Source of the DNA: Lewinella sp. LCG006
Lineage (GTDB): Bacteria > Bacteroidota > Bacteroidia > Chitinophagales > Saprospiraceae
Reading direction: 5' to 3'
DNA: 64,000 bases
Assembly: GCF_040784935.1 (NCBI RefSeq)
Contig: NZ_CP160680.1
Coordinates: 1,107,501-1,171,500, forward strand
Positions within the stretch are counted from its first letter, which is position 1, and each line of letters opens with the position of its first letter. A program made the translations under genes and the position numbers. Of this stretch, positions 8,203-16,981 are shown piece after piece. The notes under the pieces were generated by a model. The model was not told the origin of the DNA. It saw nothing but the letters and a program-made list of their open reading frames with translations, and did no database searches.

Positions 8203-8640
8203 CGCGGGGAACGAGCTTTAGTGCTACGGTTGGGTACACATCTATGTGTTTTGACCTCGGAGAGGTCTTAAATTGGTAGAACCGTATCATTGGAGTTAAA
8301 TCGACCTCGGATGAGCCTGTCCGGCGGCCAGACGGGGTCGAATATCCATCTACATTGACTGCTTGGATAGAAATCATCAAAATAGAGGCCGATATTTCCT
8401 AGTGTGCGACCCTGTCCGGCAAGCCTTAGCCAGACGGGCTCATCCGAGGTCGTGTCACCTTCCTTTATTCTTGTTCTATCAATATTTCACCTCTCCGAGG
8501 TGTTTCTTCTTGAGCCTGTCTTTTTTTGTAGAAATGTGTCCCAACCGTAGAACTTTATTAAAAACACCACCGCGATTCCGATTTACCGGAAGGGTAATAC
8601 CCCGAGGAACGAGTATTCCGACGAAAAGTCGGAAGCACTA
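8203..8640. repeat. 454-bp intergenic region with nested inverted repeats (degenerate palindromic element)
   Basis: Three pairs of arms fold onto each other in order: CTACGGTTGGGTACACATCT (8224-8243) with the complement at about 8530-8550; GACCTCGGAGAGGT (about 8253-8266) with CACCTCTCCGAGGTG (about 8489-8501); and GACCTCGGATGAGCC (about 8303-8317) with its complement near 8438-8451. The edges carry (G)GGGAACGAGC near 8209 and GAGGAACGAG near 8604, words shared with the elements at 28341 and 11088. No gene is seen in this gap; it looks like a large MITE-like or REP-like structure. Confidence 0.6.
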
Positions 8641-8646
8641 TCCCCC

Positions 8647-9486
8647 CTACCGAATATCCTTCAACTCAATAAAGTCCATGTCCGTAAAATCTTTGTTTTC
8701 GCCGGCCATCGCCCAGATGAAGGAGTAGCTGGCGGTACCTGACCCCGCGTGGATTGACCACGGCGGAGAGATGATCGCCTCCCGATCACTTACCCACAAA
8801 TGGCGTGTCTCAGAAGGGCGGCCCATGAAGTGCATGACCCCCTGGTTTTCGGGCACATCAAAATAAAGGTACACCTCGCTGCGGCGGTCGTGGGTGTGTG
8901 CGGGCATGGTATTCCAGACACTTCCGTCCTGTAGCACGGTGAGCCCCATCACTACCTGGCAACTGTTGATGCCCGCGTCGTGGATGTATTTGTAGATGGT
9001 CCGACGGTTGGCGGTTTCGGTAGCTCCGAGGGTTACGGGTGCAGCGTCTTCTTTCGTAAACATCTTATTTGGAAACGGCTGGTGTGCTGGTGCCGAGAAA
9101 AGGAAAAACTGTGCCGGACTATCCGCCGCTGCCGATTGGAAGCTTACCTCCTTGGTGCCTTTGCCCAGATAGAGGCAGCTCAGTTTGTCCAGTTTGTACG
9201 TTTCTCCATCCGCCGTGATGCTGCCGGAACTTCCGATATTGATGATCCCAAGCTCACGTCGTTGCAGGAAAAACTCGCTTTTCAAGGTCTCATAATTGGG
9301 CAAAACAATCGCAGCCGATGTAGGCGTTGCGCCTCCCATCACCATCCGATCATAGTGGCTGTATACGAAATTCATCTCCCCCGCAGCAAACAGGTTTTGG
9401 ACCAAAAAATCATTTCGCAATTCTTGCGTGTTCATCCTTTCTACTTCCCGAGGACTGGCCTCGTAACGTTGTTCTATCGTTTTCAT
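8647..9486 (-). CDS. kduI: 5-dehydro-4-deoxy-D-glucuronate isomerase
   Basis: KduI converts 5-keto-4-deoxyuronate (from unsaturated uronates) into 3-deoxy-D-glycero-2,5-hexodiulosonate in the cytosol. The 279-residue product from the ATG at 9486 matches the usual 278-residue length. Characteristic segments are LRNDFLVQNLF, VYSHYDRMVMGGATP and the metal site: H197 and H199 in PAHTHDRRSE, E204, and H246 in PPWSIHAG, each one residue from the E. coli ligands. An upstream in-frame extension to 9531 is not used. It is the last gene of the uronate operon, 136 bp after kduD with a hairpin in the gap. Confidence 0.96.
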   Translation of the reverse strand: MKTIEQRYEASPREVERMNTQELRNDFLVQNLFAAGEMNFVYSHYDRMVMGGATPTSAAIVLPNYETLKSEFFLQRRELGIINIGSSGSITADGETYKLDKLSCLYLGKGTKEVSFQSAAADSPAQFFLFSAPAHQPFPNKMFTKEDAAPVTLGATETANRRTIYKYIHDAGINSCQVVMGLTVLQDGSVWNTMPAHTHDRRSEVYLYFDVPENQGVMHFMGRPSETRHLWVSDREAIISPPWSIHAGSGTASYSFIWAMAGENKDFTDMDFIELKDIR

Positions 9487-9566
9487 ATTTGAGTTTTTTA
9501 GTTCGTAATTAATCAAATCTTCGGCCATCAAAGTCCCTATACCCTCTCTACCAAGTACCCAGTACA

Positions 9567-9621
9567 GTGAGGCTTGCTTTCAAAACCACTACCACACTAT
9601 ACCCTCAAAGGCAAGCCTCAC
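9567..9621 (-). repeat. intercistronic hairpin, GTGAGG/CCTCAC family (kduD-kduI gap)
   Basis: Perfect 11-bp arms GTGAGGCTTGC (9567-9577) and GCAAGCCTCAC (9611-9621) enclose a 33-base loop. It starts one base after the kduD stop codon on the minus-strand transcript. No T run follows, so it is more likely an mRNA-processing or stability element than a simple terminator. The outer six bases are shared with the hairpins at 12271 and 12406. Confidence 0.65.
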
Positions 9622-9622
9622 C

Positions 9623-10393
9623 TTACCTCCCCATCCACCCACCATCTACCACCAGCACTTCGCCGCTGACATAATCCGCCGCCGAAGAGGCTAAAAAGAC
9701 CGTTGGTCCTTTAAAATCGGCAGGCGTCCCCCAGCGATTGCTCGGGATACGGGCCAGGATGGCATCGTTGCGTTCCGGGTTTTCGCGTAAAGCCTGGGTG
9801 TTGTCCGTAGCGATGTAGCCCGGTGCGATGGCATTGACACAAACACCACGACCAGCCCATTCGTTGGATAAAGCTTTGACCAAACTACCAACAGCACCTT
9901 TACTGGCCGCGTAACCCGGCACCGTTATGCCACCCTGAAAAGTGAGTAGTGAAGCGGTGAAAATAATTTTACCACCTCCCCGCTCCAGCATATCCCGACC
10001 AAATTCCCGCGCCAGAATAAATGGTGCATTGAGGTTGACGTCCAGCACATTGTCCCAAAAATCATCCGAATGCTCCGCGGCGGGCGCGCGCAGGATCGTT
10101 CCAGCATTGTTGACCAGAATATCTACGGGAGCTTCTTTTGCTTTTACTTCTTCAATAAAAGCATAGAGCGCTGCTCGGTTGGAAAAATCCGCCTGATAAG
10201 CTTTAAATTTTCGACCCAAAGCCAATACTTCCTTTTCAATCTCACTGCCTTGCAAAGCCAGCGAAGCGGATACGCCGATCACATCAGCACCAGCTTCCGC
10301 CAGGGCCAGGGCCATAGCTTTTCCAATGCCGCGTTTACAGCCGGTCACGAGGGCAGTTTTTCCGCTGAGGTCAAATGCGTTGAGGATGTTCAT
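9623..10393 (-). CDS. kduD: 2-deoxy-D-gluconate / 2-dehydro-3-deoxy-D-gluconate 5-dehydrogenase (SDR)
   Basis: KduD reduces 3-deoxy-D-glycero-2,5-hexodiulosonate to KDG with NAD(P)H. The 256-residue classical short-chain dehydrogenase has the TGCKRGIG cofactor loop (17-24), NNAG (95-98) and the catalytic S148, Y161, K165 (GYAASKGAVG). The opening FDLSGKTALVTG and the end SGEVLVVDGGWMGR are typical of KduD. Its ATG overlaps the kdgA stop by four bases (ATGA), so the two are probably translationally coupled. The function is supported by neighbouring kduI, kdgA and kdgK. Confidence 0.93.
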   Translation of the reverse strand: MNILNAFDLSGKTALVTGCKRGIGKAMALALAEAGADVIGVSASLALQGSEIEKEVLALGRKFKAYQADFSNRAALYAFIEEVKAKEAPVDILVNNAGTILRAPAAEHSDDFWDNVLDVNLNAPFILAREFGRDMLERGGGKIIFTASLLTFQGGITVPGYAASKGAVGSLVKALSNEWAGRGVCVNAIAPGYIATDNTQALRENPERNDAILARIPSNRWGTPADFKGPTVFLASSAADYVSGEVLVVDGGWMGR

Positions 10394-11061
10394 GTTTTTT
10401 TGATTGATTTTATGATAGCCAATGCTGCTCGAGTTTGTTCTTCCAGTAAGGCGTAGTCACCCGTTTTCAGGATGGTGGAAGAAATCAACTGAGACCCCAT
10501 CCCCACGCAGGTCACGCCTGCCGAAAACCAGGCTGCCAGATTCTCTTCCGTTGGTGAAACGCCCCCTGTTGGCATGATGCTCGTCCAGGGCTGTGGGCCT
10601 TTGATGGCTTTCACAAAGCCGGGGCCATACACATCACCGGGGAAGAGCTTGACGATTTCGCACCCTAGCTCTTCTGCCCGACAGATTTCCGTGAGACTCG
10701 CACAACCGGGGGACCAGAGTACTTTTTTGCGATTGCATACCAAAGCGATGTCTTCTCGCAAGACAGGTGTCACCACGAAGTTAGCACCCAGTTGCAAATA
10801 TAAAGAAGCTGTGCCGGCATCCGTCACCGAACCTACCCCCAAGATCATCTCCGGCAGTTCAGCCAGACAGTATTTATTGAGGGCTCCGAATACTTCGTGC
10901 GCAAAGTCACCACGATTCGTGAACTCCATTAAGCGTGCGCCGCCCGCGTAGCAAGCCTTCAATATCTGCTTACCAACTTCTACATCCGCGTGATAAAAAA
11001 GAGGTACCATTCCGGTCGCAGCCATGGTTTGGGCCACCTCTATTCTTGTAAATTTTGCCAT
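10390..11061 (-). CDS. kdgA: KDPG / 4-hydroxy-2-oxoglutarate aldolase
   Basis: This cytosolic class I aldolase cleaves 2-keto-3-deoxy-6-phosphogluconate into pyruvate and glyceraldehyde-3-phosphate, the last step of the pathway here. The 223-residue product has the catalytic glutamate E46 (GARLMEFTNRG) and the Schiff-base lysine K138 (GCEIVKLFPGD), plus GVGSVTDAG and MPTGGVSPTEENL. The symbol eda is also used for the family. It ends inside the kduD start codon. The 153-bp gap to kdgK upstream holds a GC-rich palindromic element. Confidence 0.94.
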   Translation of the reverse strand: MAKFTRIEVAQTMAATGMVPLFYHADVEVGKQILKACYAGGARLMEFTNRGDFAHEVFGALNKYCLAELPEMILGVGSVTDAGTASLYLQLGANFVVTPVLREDIALVCNRKKVLWSPGCASLTEICRAEELGCEIVKLFPGDVYGPGFVKAIKGPQPWTSIMPTGGVSPTEENLAAWFSAGVTCVGMGSQLISSTILKTGDYALLEEQTRAALAIIKSIKKT

Positions 11062-11087
11062 AATTGTTTTTTTTAGTGCTCTTCCTA

Positions 11088-11210
11088 TGAAAGCTCGTGC
11101 CTCGCGGGGGTGCTATCGCGGTAGTGCCGACTCTGTCGGCGGTACCACCGCAATCCCGACCTTTCGTCGGGAGCGCACCACCGCGAATCCCGATCCTTCG
11201 GGACGAACAC
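11088..11210. repeat. GC-rich palindromic intergenic element (kdgK-kdgA gap)
   Basis: The stretch begins GCTCGTGCCTCGCGGGGGTG and continues with small hairpins GCCGACTCTGTCGGC, TCCCGACCTTTCGTCGGGA and TCCCGATCCTTCGGGA. The same words in the same order occur in the element at 28341-28487 (GCTCGTTCCTCGCGGGGGTG; GCCGACTGCGTCGGC; GTCCCGAGGCTTCGGGAC). It fills the space between kdgK and kdgA and has no open frame of note. The right-hand terminal arm is degenerate (GGACGAACAC). Confidence 0.65.
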
Positions 11211-11214
11211 AACT

Positions 11215-12252
11215 TTACCGACTCACCCGCCCGGAAGCGTCGCCAGCCATTAATTTTTCTACCTCGTCTATCGTCACCAAGTTGGCATCGCCGAAGATGG
11301 TATGCTTTAGGCAGGAAGCTGCTACCGCAAAATCCAGTGCTTTTTGGAGATCGTTTTCGTATTGAATCAATCCATAAATCAAGCCGCCCATGAAGCTGTC
11401 GCCACCGCCGACCCGGTCGACGATGTGGGTGATTTGATAAGTGGGGGCTTCGTACATTTTCGTACCATCGTACAGCATCCCCGACCAGGTATTGTGAGAG
11501 GCAGAGATTGAGCCACGCAAGGTCACAATCACCTTTTTGCAGCGTGGGAAACGCTTCATCAACTGCTGGCATACCGATACATAGGCACCCGCATTCATAG
11601 ATTCTCCCTGTGTTACATCGACCCCTTCGGGATGAATATCGAAGTGTTTTTCGGCGTCTTCTTCGTTGCCTAAAATCACATCACAGCCTTCTACGAGGGC
11701 GGGCATCACTTCCTCGGGATGCTTGCCGTAATTCCAGAGGTTTTTGCGGTAGTTCAAATCGGTAGAGACGGTGATCCCCATCCGGTTGGCCACCTGAATG
11801 GCTTCCAGACAAACATCGGTCGCACTTTGAGAAATGGCGGGCGTGATTCCCGTCCAGTGAAACCATTGCGTATCCTGAAAAATCTTTTCCCAGTCAAGCA
11901 TTCCCGGCTGGATGGTGGAGATCGCCGAATGTGCGCGGTCGTAGACCACTTTACTACCCCGGCTTACGGCACCGGTTTCGAGAAAATAAATCCCCAGGCG
12001 TTCTCCACCACGAAGAATATTCGAGGTGGCTACCCCGCGTTTGCGTAGCTCCATGAGGGCGCAATCCCCCAGATCATTAACGGGCAGGCGCGTCACAAAT
12101 TCCGAAGGCAGACCATAGTTGGCCAGCGATACGGCAACGTTACTTTCACCGCCACCATAGACGACCTCAAAGCTGTTGGCTTGAGAGAAACGCTTCCAGC
12201 CTGGAGGGCTCAGACGCAGCATGATTTCTCCAAAAGTTACAATTTTCTTCAT
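11215..12252 (-). CDS. kdgK: 2-dehydro-3-deoxygluconokinase (PfkB family)
   Basis: KdgK phosphorylates KDG to KDPG using ATP. The 345-residue ribokinase-like protein starts VTFGEIMLRLSPPGWKRF and shows the PfkB signature GGGESNVAVSLANYG (33-47). The C-terminal RVGGGDSFMGGLIYGL contains the catalytic D285. LNYRKNLW and ILGNEEDAE are typical of KDG kinases. It stands between the TRAP genes and kdgA on the same strand, in each case across a gap containing hairpins, consistent with one uronate operon or a finely processed polycistron. Confidence 0.94.
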   Translation of the reverse strand: MKKIVTFGEIMLRLSPPGWKRFSQANSFEVVYGGGESNVAVSLANYGLPSEFVTRLPVNDLGDCALMELRKRGVATSNILRGGERLGIYFLETGAVSRGSKVVYDRAHSAISTIQPGMLDWEKIFQDTQWFHWTGITPAISQSATDVCLEAIQVANRMGITVSTDLNYRKNLWNYGKHPEEVMPALVEGCDVILGNEEDAEKHFDIHPEGVDVTQGESMNAGAYVSVCQQLMKRFPRCKKVIVTLRGSISASHNTWSGMLYDGTKMYEAPTYQITHIVDRVGGGDSFMGGLIYGLIQYENDLQKALDFAVAASCLKHTIFGDANLVTIDEVEKLMAGDASGRVSR

Positions 12253-12270
12253 TTGTTTCTATTTATTAAT

Positions 12271-12326
12271 GTGAGGTTTTAGTCTAATCACCTCATTATT
12301 AGCGATCTGAGCAACTAAAACCTCAC
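12271..12326 (-). repeat. intercistronic hairpin, GTGAGG/CCTCAC family (dctM-kdgK gap, proximal to kdgK)
   Basis: Perfect 13-bp arms GTGAGGTTTTAGT (12271-12283) and ACTAAAACCTCAC (12314-12326). It lies 19 bases before the kdgK start codon on the transcript, so a fold here could influence kdgK translation. Shares its outer GTGAGGTTT with the neighbouring hairpin. Confidence 0.65.
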
Positions 12327-12405
12327 CGTACATGGTACGAGGTACTTGGTACTTGGTATAATGTTGAATTTTAGGACTATCAAAATCCCTTTACCTTCTA
12401 CCAAA

Positions 12406-12462
12406 GTGAGGTTTACTTTCACGAGGCCTCCTTTCAGGTCATACAGACAAGGTAAACCTCAC
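12406..12462 (-). repeat. intercistronic hairpin, GTGAGG/CCTCAC family (dctM stop)
   Basis: Perfect 11-bp arms GTGAGGTTTAC (12406-12416) and GTAAACCTCAC (12452-12462). The dctM stop codon (12459-12461) lies inside one arm, so the fold begins exactly where translation of dctM ends, as the kduD-kduI hairpin begins beside the kduD stop. Between this hairpin and the next are short direct words (GTACGAGGTACTTGGTACTTGG). Confidence 0.65.
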
Positions 12463-13766
12463 GTTAACTTAAAGAGGCTCGGCAACCATAGCGAAAGCCC
12501 CTCGAAAAAGGTGACGACCAAAAGCATCACGATCATTGCCAACAAAAAAGGCATCAACGGTTTAATGACTTTCGAGACCGATATTTTGGCGACGCCCGCT
12601 CCCACAAAGAGAATGGTTCCCACTGGCGGTGTACACAGCCCGATGCACAGATTCAGCACCATAATGATCCCAAAATGAACGGGATCCATACCTAGTTGGG
12701 TCACCACCGGCAGGAAAATGGGCGTAAAAATCAGTACCGCCGGCGTCATGTCCATGAAAGTACCGACGATCAATAAAGTCAGGTTGATGAGCAGGAAAAT
12801 CAAGACCGGGCTACTGACTGTCTCCAGCAGAAAGCCAGTCATCAACTGGGGTATACTTTCGAAAGAAAACAACCAGGACATGGCCATGGAAGTGCAAATC
12901 AGAAACAGCACTATCGCTGTCGTCTTGGCACTGTTGAGTAGGATTCCAGGCAAATCACTAAAGCGTATCGTCTTATAACTAAAGCCTAGTATCAAAGCAT
13001 AGAGCACCGCTACCGCAGCGGCTTCCGTAGCCGTAAAAACACCTTGTACAATGCCTCCTACAATGATGACCAGCATCAGTAGACTAAAAAATGCCCGCCG
13101 AAAATCCAGCCACACCTGACTGATTTTTATTTTTTCTCCTTTCGGAAATTTACGCTTGCGCGCGACGATGGCTGCTACAATCATCAACGCAAGCCCTACC
13201 AAAATCCCCGGAATGTAACCCGCAATAAACAAGGCCGCTACCGAAGCCGCCCCTCCACTGGCCAGCGCGTACACGATCAGCACATTGCTGGGCGGAATCA
13301 ACAGGCCCGTAGTAGAAGCCGTGATATTGAGGGCTGCACTGAAGGGGCGCGGATAACCCTCTTCTTCCATCCGGTCCGTCATTACGCTACCGATGGCAGA
13401 GGCGGCGGCTACTGCGGAGCCCGAAATAGCACCAAACAACATAGCCGCCAGCGTATTGACGTAAGCCAAACCGCCGGGAAGACTCCCCATCAAAGATTTG
13501 GCGAAATTGACGAGTCGATTCGCGACGCCTCCTTGGTTCATCAGTTCGCCCGCCAGGACGAAAAAGGGGATCGCCAGCAGGGCGAAACTATCAATCCCCG
13601 TTGTCATTCGTTGGGCCACCGTAGTGATACCCGGCACCAAGGCAATATTGAGTAAAATGGTCAGTGTGGTAGAGATACCAATGCTGTAGGCAACCGGCAC
13701 CCCGTAGCCCAGCAACCAAAAGAAGCTCAGAAAAAGCAGCAGAATACTGATGAGTTCGATAGACAT
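12459..13766 (-). CDS. dctM: TRAP transporter large permease (DctM family)
   Basis: DctM is the sodium-coupled transport subunit of a TRAP system. The 435-residue product from the ATG at 13766 (MSIELISILLLF) is almost wholly hydrophobic with about 12 membrane helices. Family motifs include PFFVLAGELMNQGGVA, ISGSAVAAASAIGSVM, PPSNVLIVYALASGG and LNLCIGLCTPPVGT. An upstream extension to 13817 overlaps dctQ and is hydrophilic, so it is not used. It follows dctQ by 16 bp. In this operon the substrate is presumably a (4-deoxy)hexuronate or short uronate crossing the inner membrane. Confidence 0.94.
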   Translation of the reverse strand: MSIELISILLLFLSFFWLLGYGVPVAYSIGISTTLTILLNIALVPGITTVAQRMTTGIDSFALLAIPFFVLAGELMNQGGVANRLVNFAKSLMGSLPGGLAYVNTLAAMLFGAISGSAVAAASAIGSVMTDRMEEEGYPRPFSAALNITASTTGLLIPPSNVLIVYALASGGAASVAALFIAGYIPGILVGLALMIVAAIVARKRKFPKGEKIKISQVWLDFRRAFFSLLMLVIIVGGIVQGVFTATEAAAVAVLYALILGFSYKTIRFSDLPGILLNSAKTTAIVLFLICTSMAMSWLFSFESIPQLMTGFLLETVSSPVLIFLLINLTLLIVGTFMDMTPAVLIFTPIFLPVVTQLGMDPVHFGIIMVLNLCIGLCTPPVGTILFVGAGVAKISVSKVIKPLMPFLLAMIVMLLVVTFFEGLSLWLPSLFKLT

Positions 13767-13782
13767 GGTCTGTATTTTTTGA

Positions 13783-14265
13783 TCAGAGGAGGCTCTTCTG
13801 TTCGCGGTAGTGGGCAATATTGCAAACGGAAAAAAACATGATCAGCAAGCCGCTGACAGGCACAATGGCGTAAATGTATCCCAGAGGAATATGCATTGCT
13901 GCCGAAGTTTGGCCCAAACTTAGCGTCGTATACACCAGGTTGCCTCCGCCTACGACCATCACCACCAGGGCGAAGATCATCATCAGCATTTCAATGACCT
14001 GCAAGCGTTGCTGCTGACGTTCTGGCGAAAGCTTATTGAGCAAAAAATCCATCGCCAGGTGCTCCCGCCGTCCGTTGAGGTAAGCCGCTCCTAATACCGC
14101 CAGCCAGATAAGCGCAAAGCGCGCAAACTCTTCCGTAAAGGAAAAGGACTGATTGAGCACGTAGCGCCCAAATACCTGCCAGAGTACATCGACAACCAGC
14201 AAAGCAAAAATGCTTACCAGCAGCTTTTCAATTAGCCCATTCAGGTGCTTGTATATTTTTATCAT
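13783..14265 (-). CDS. dctQ: TRAP transporter small permease (DctQ family)
   Basis: The 160-residue product has four membrane helices at about 15-35, 48-62, 90-108 and 127-147. The DctQ family pattern QVFGRYVLNQSFSFTEEFARFALIWLAVLGAAY is intact. The ATG at 14265 is preferred to a GTG one codon earlier. It sits 12 bp after dctP and 16 bp before dctM, the canonical P-Q-M order. It pairs with DctM to form the membrane complex. Confidence 0.93.
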   Translation of the reverse strand: MIKIYKHLNGLIEKLLVSIFALLVVDVLWQVFGRYVLNQSFSFTEEFARFALIWLAVLGAAYLNGRREHLAMDFLLNKLSPERQQQRLQVIEMLMMIFALVVMVVGGGNLVYTTLSLGQTSAAMHIPLGYIYAIVPVSGLLIMFFSVCNIAHYREQKSLL

Positions 14266-14277
14266 CACGCTCGTTTT

Positions 14278-15252
14278 TTACTGTGCCTGAATTTCTTCTA
14301 CCAATTTTTTCATGCGCGGGTCTTTGCTGAACGCCTCTAATACCGCTTGTGTCTTATTCGCAAATAAGCTTTTATCCGGGCGAATGATTTCCACCTTTTC
14401 TGCTTCCAACTTGGCCATGCATTCGGCTACATTTTCTTCCCAAAACTGCTTCTGGGCGGCAGCAGAAACCTTGGCAGCAGCGCGTAGCCATGCTTGTTCT
14501 TGAGCATTGAGCGTATCCCAATATTTGGTGCCGATCACCAGCACATCCGGGATAGAACTGTGTTCATCGAGGGTATAGAATTTGCACACCTCGTAGTGGC
14601 CAGAGGTCACAAAAGAAGGAGGGTTGTTTTCGGCACCATCTACCACGCCTTGTTGCAGGGCAGTGTACAGTTCGCTGTAAGCCATTGGCGTAGCCGATCC
14701 CCCCATTTCATTGACCATATCCACGGACATTTGGTGACTCATGACCCGTATTTTCATGCCCTGCAAATCTTCGGGCGTGCGGATAGGCCTATTTTTGGTA
14801 TAAAAACTGCGGCTACCAGCATCATAAAAACACAGGCCCTTCAGTAGATATTCACTCCCTGCTTCGAGGATATTTTCACCTGTGGGGCCTTCCAATACCG
14901 AGAAAAAATGATCCTTATCACGAAAGAGGTAAGGCACGCCCATCACCTGGTACTCTGGTGCGAAATTGGCCATGGCTGCTGCACTCACCTTGGTCATGGC
15001 GATGCTGCCAATCTGGAGCAGTTCCAGCACTTCCCGCTCGGTACCCAGCTGCCCGTCGGGGAAAATTTTCACGGTCAGAGTGCCCCCCGATTGCTCTTTT
15101 ACATTGGCGGCAAAAACTTCCATGCCCTGGTGTACAGGGTGAGTAACGGGCAAAGTATGCGCCAGGTAAACCACCTTGGCACTGCCCAATTTTTCACAAG
15201 AACCCGCCGTGAGCAGGAGACTAAAAGCCAGCAAGTAAAAGTAATATTTCAT
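14278..15252 (-). CDS. dctP: TRAP substrate-binding protein (DctP family), lipoprotein
   Basis: This 324-residue periplasmic binding protein delivers substrate to DctQM. The N-terminus MKYYFYLLAFSLLLTAGSC has a lipobox, with C19 as the lipidated residue. Core motifs are LPVTHPVHQGMEVFAANVKE, FPDGQLGTEREVLELLQIG, GMKIRVMSHQMSVDMVNEMG (the Arg that grips the substrate carboxylate) and YTALQQGVVDGAENN. The ATG at 15252 gives the signal peptide directly; a TTG at 15264 would overlap uxuA. Lying directly after uxuA, it most probably binds uronates, as do the closest functionally known DctPs. Confidence 0.92.
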   Translation of the reverse strand: MKYYFYLLAFSLLLTAGSCEKLGSAKVVYLAHTLPVTHPVHQGMEVFAANVKEQSGGTLTVKIFPDGQLGTEREVLELLQIGSIAMTKVSAAAMANFAPEYQVMGVPYLFRDKDHFFSVLEGPTGENILEAGSEYLLKGLCFYDAGSRSFYTKNRPIRTPEDLQGMKIRVMSHQMSVDMVNEMGGSATPMAYSELYTALQQGVVDGAENNPPSFVTSGHYEVCKFYTLDEHSSIPDVLVIGTKYWDTLNAQEQAWLRAAAKVSAAAQKQFWEENVAECMAKLEAEKVEIIRPDKSLFANKTQAVLEAFSKDPRMKKLVEEIQAQ

Positions 15253-15260
15253 GAGACTAT

Positions 15261-16439
15261 TCAATTTTCCGCTGATCTTAAAATGCCCATCTCCAAACCG
15301 CGCAATTCCGCCAGCCCCCGGAGGCGACCGATTGCCGAGTAGCCGGGGTTCGTTTGCTTACGCAGATCATCCAACATCTGATGGCCATGATCCGGGCGCA
15401 TCGGGATATTTACCCCTTGCTGGTGCGCTGCCCGGAGCAAGTTTTTCATGACGGCGTACATATCCACATCACCTTCCAGGTGGTTGGCCTCGAAGAAGTT
15501 GCCCTCGGCATCGCGCTTGGTGGCCCGCAAGTGGATAAAGTGGATACGGTCGCTAAACTGATCCACCATCTGTGGTAAATCGTTATCGGGGCGTACCCCG
15601 AAGGAACCCGTACAGAAGCACAGGCCGTTGCAGGGGGACGCAACAGCCTGCATAAGCTCTTGTACATCTTGTGCTGTACTCACCACCCTGGGCAAGCCCA
15701 ACAGCGGGAAAGGCGGATCATCGGGATGAATCGCTAATTTTACACCAACTTCCTCCGCTACAGGAGCGATTTCTTGCAGAAAATGAATGAGGTTCTTACG
15801 TAAACGATCTGCGTCTATACCATCGTAAGTCGCTAAAATAGCGCGGAACCTTTCGAGGTCAAGTACGCCTTCCGTCGTGCCTCCGGGTAAGCCGGCGATG
15901 ATGTTTTTTATCAATTTTTGGCGCGCAGCTTCGTCCATTCTAGCGAAGGCATCTGCTGCCTTTTGTTGTTCTTCGGCACTGTAATCCTCCTCGGCACCAG
16001 CGCGCTTTAAAAGGAATAAATCGAAGGCGGCAAAAGCGGCCTTTTCAAAATAAAGCCCCGTCGAGCCGTCGGGCATGGGGTGATACAACTCGGTGCGCGA
16101 CCAGTCGAGCACGGGCATGAAATTGTAGGTAACGATACGGACGCCACAAGCCGCCAGGTTGCGGATGCTTTGTTGGTAGTTGGCGATGTGCTGCTCGTAA
16201 TCGCCCGTCGCTCGCTTGATGTCTTCGTGTACGGGAATGCTTTCCACCACCGACCAGTGCAGGCCATTGTCCGCAATTTCTTGCTGCCTTTTCTGAATCT
16301 CGGCTACCGGCCAAACCTCCCCACTGGGAATGTGGTGTAAGGCCGTGACGATACCCGTAGCCCCTGCTTGCCGGATGTCCGCCAAGCTGACCGGATCTTG
16401 AGGGCCGTACCAACGCCAGGTTTGTTCTAAATGCTTCAT
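15261..16439 (-). CDS. uxuA: D-mannonate dehydratase
   Basis: UxuA dehydrates D-mannonate to KDG. The 392-residue product begins [19 protein letters not shown], the standard family start, and has the TIM-barrel motifs [72 protein letters not shown] and PMRPDHGHQ (metal-binding His/Asp/Cys positions). An ATG at 16469 would add ten residues before the conserved start and is not used. It precedes dctP by 8 bp. Its normal partner, the uxuB-like SDR, lies about 1.3 kb upstream, split off by two AT-rich genes. Confidence 0.95.
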   Translation of the reverse strand: MKHLEQTWRWYGPQDPVSLADIRQAGATGIVTALHHIPSGEVWPVAEIQKRQQEIADNGLHWSVVESIPVHEDIKRATGDYEQHIANYQQSIRNLAACGVRIVTYNFMPVLDWSRTELYHPMPDGSTGLYFEKAAFAAFDLFLLKRAGAEEDYSAEEQQKAADAFARMDEAARQKLIKNIIAGLPGGTTEGVLDLERFRAILATYDGIDADRLRKNLIHFLQEIAPVAEEVGVKLAIHPDDPPFPLLGLPRVVSTAQDVQELMQAVASPCNGLCFCTGSFGVRPDNDLPQMVDQFSDRIHFIHLRATKRDAEGNFFEANHLEGDVDMYAVMKNLLRAAHQQGVNIPMRPDHGHQMLDDLRKQTNPGYSAIGRLRGLAELRGLEMGILRSAEN

Positions 16440-16517
16440 TAATCTAGTATTTTCGGTTGCCCTATGCACAGTGCTACGTTAGGAGCATGGACGCATAGTG
16501 CTTCTTGTGTGCAGTTT

Positions 16518-16853
16518 TTACTTTTCTATTAATTCATATTCCTTCAAAGCATCTTTCCAAATTTCTTCTTCATTCATTTTGATTATTTTTTTCAAAAAAA
16601 TCTCTATCGCCTCTTGGTCTAATAGTTCTTTACCTATCATGGTTACAAATTCTTTTGAGCCTTCTTTATCTAACTTATGTGAAGTTCCGAGTTCACAACA
16701 TCCATAGCCATCAAAAGAGATTCTTTTTAAATATATTCTCTTGTCTTTTGATAAATTAAAATCCATAAAAACAGAACCATCAAGACATCCTAGATGATAA
16801 TCCGCCTTTCGACTTTTTGGCATTGAAGTTTTGAAAAACGAAAATTTACTCAT
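16518..16853 (-). CDS. small protein of unknown function (AT-rich insert)
   Basis: The 111-residue product has no signal peptide or membrane helix; it has a Gly/Cys-containing middle (SFDGYGCCELGT) and a charged helical C-terminus (EEEIWKDALKEYELIEK). I do not recognise the family. The local DNA is much more AT-rich than the flanking uxu genes. It lies in the uxuA-uxuB gap in the same orientation, suggesting insertion into the operon; an immunity-type or accessory role is possible but only a guess. Confidence 0.6.
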   Translation of the reverse strand: MSKFSFFKTSMPKSRKADYHLGCLDGSVFMDFNLSKDKRIYLKRISFDGYGCCELGTSHKLDKEGSKEFVTMIGKELLDQEAIEIFLKKIIKMNEEEIWKDALKEYELIEK

Positions 16854-16981
16854 TGCTTAATTTTGAATCATTAATTCTATCTATTTTCACGAATCCTATC
16901 ACAAGAGTGAACATATATAGTATGTGACAAATTTTTTCCTCCAATTTCTTTTACTATGGACTCATTATTTTAGCTACATTT

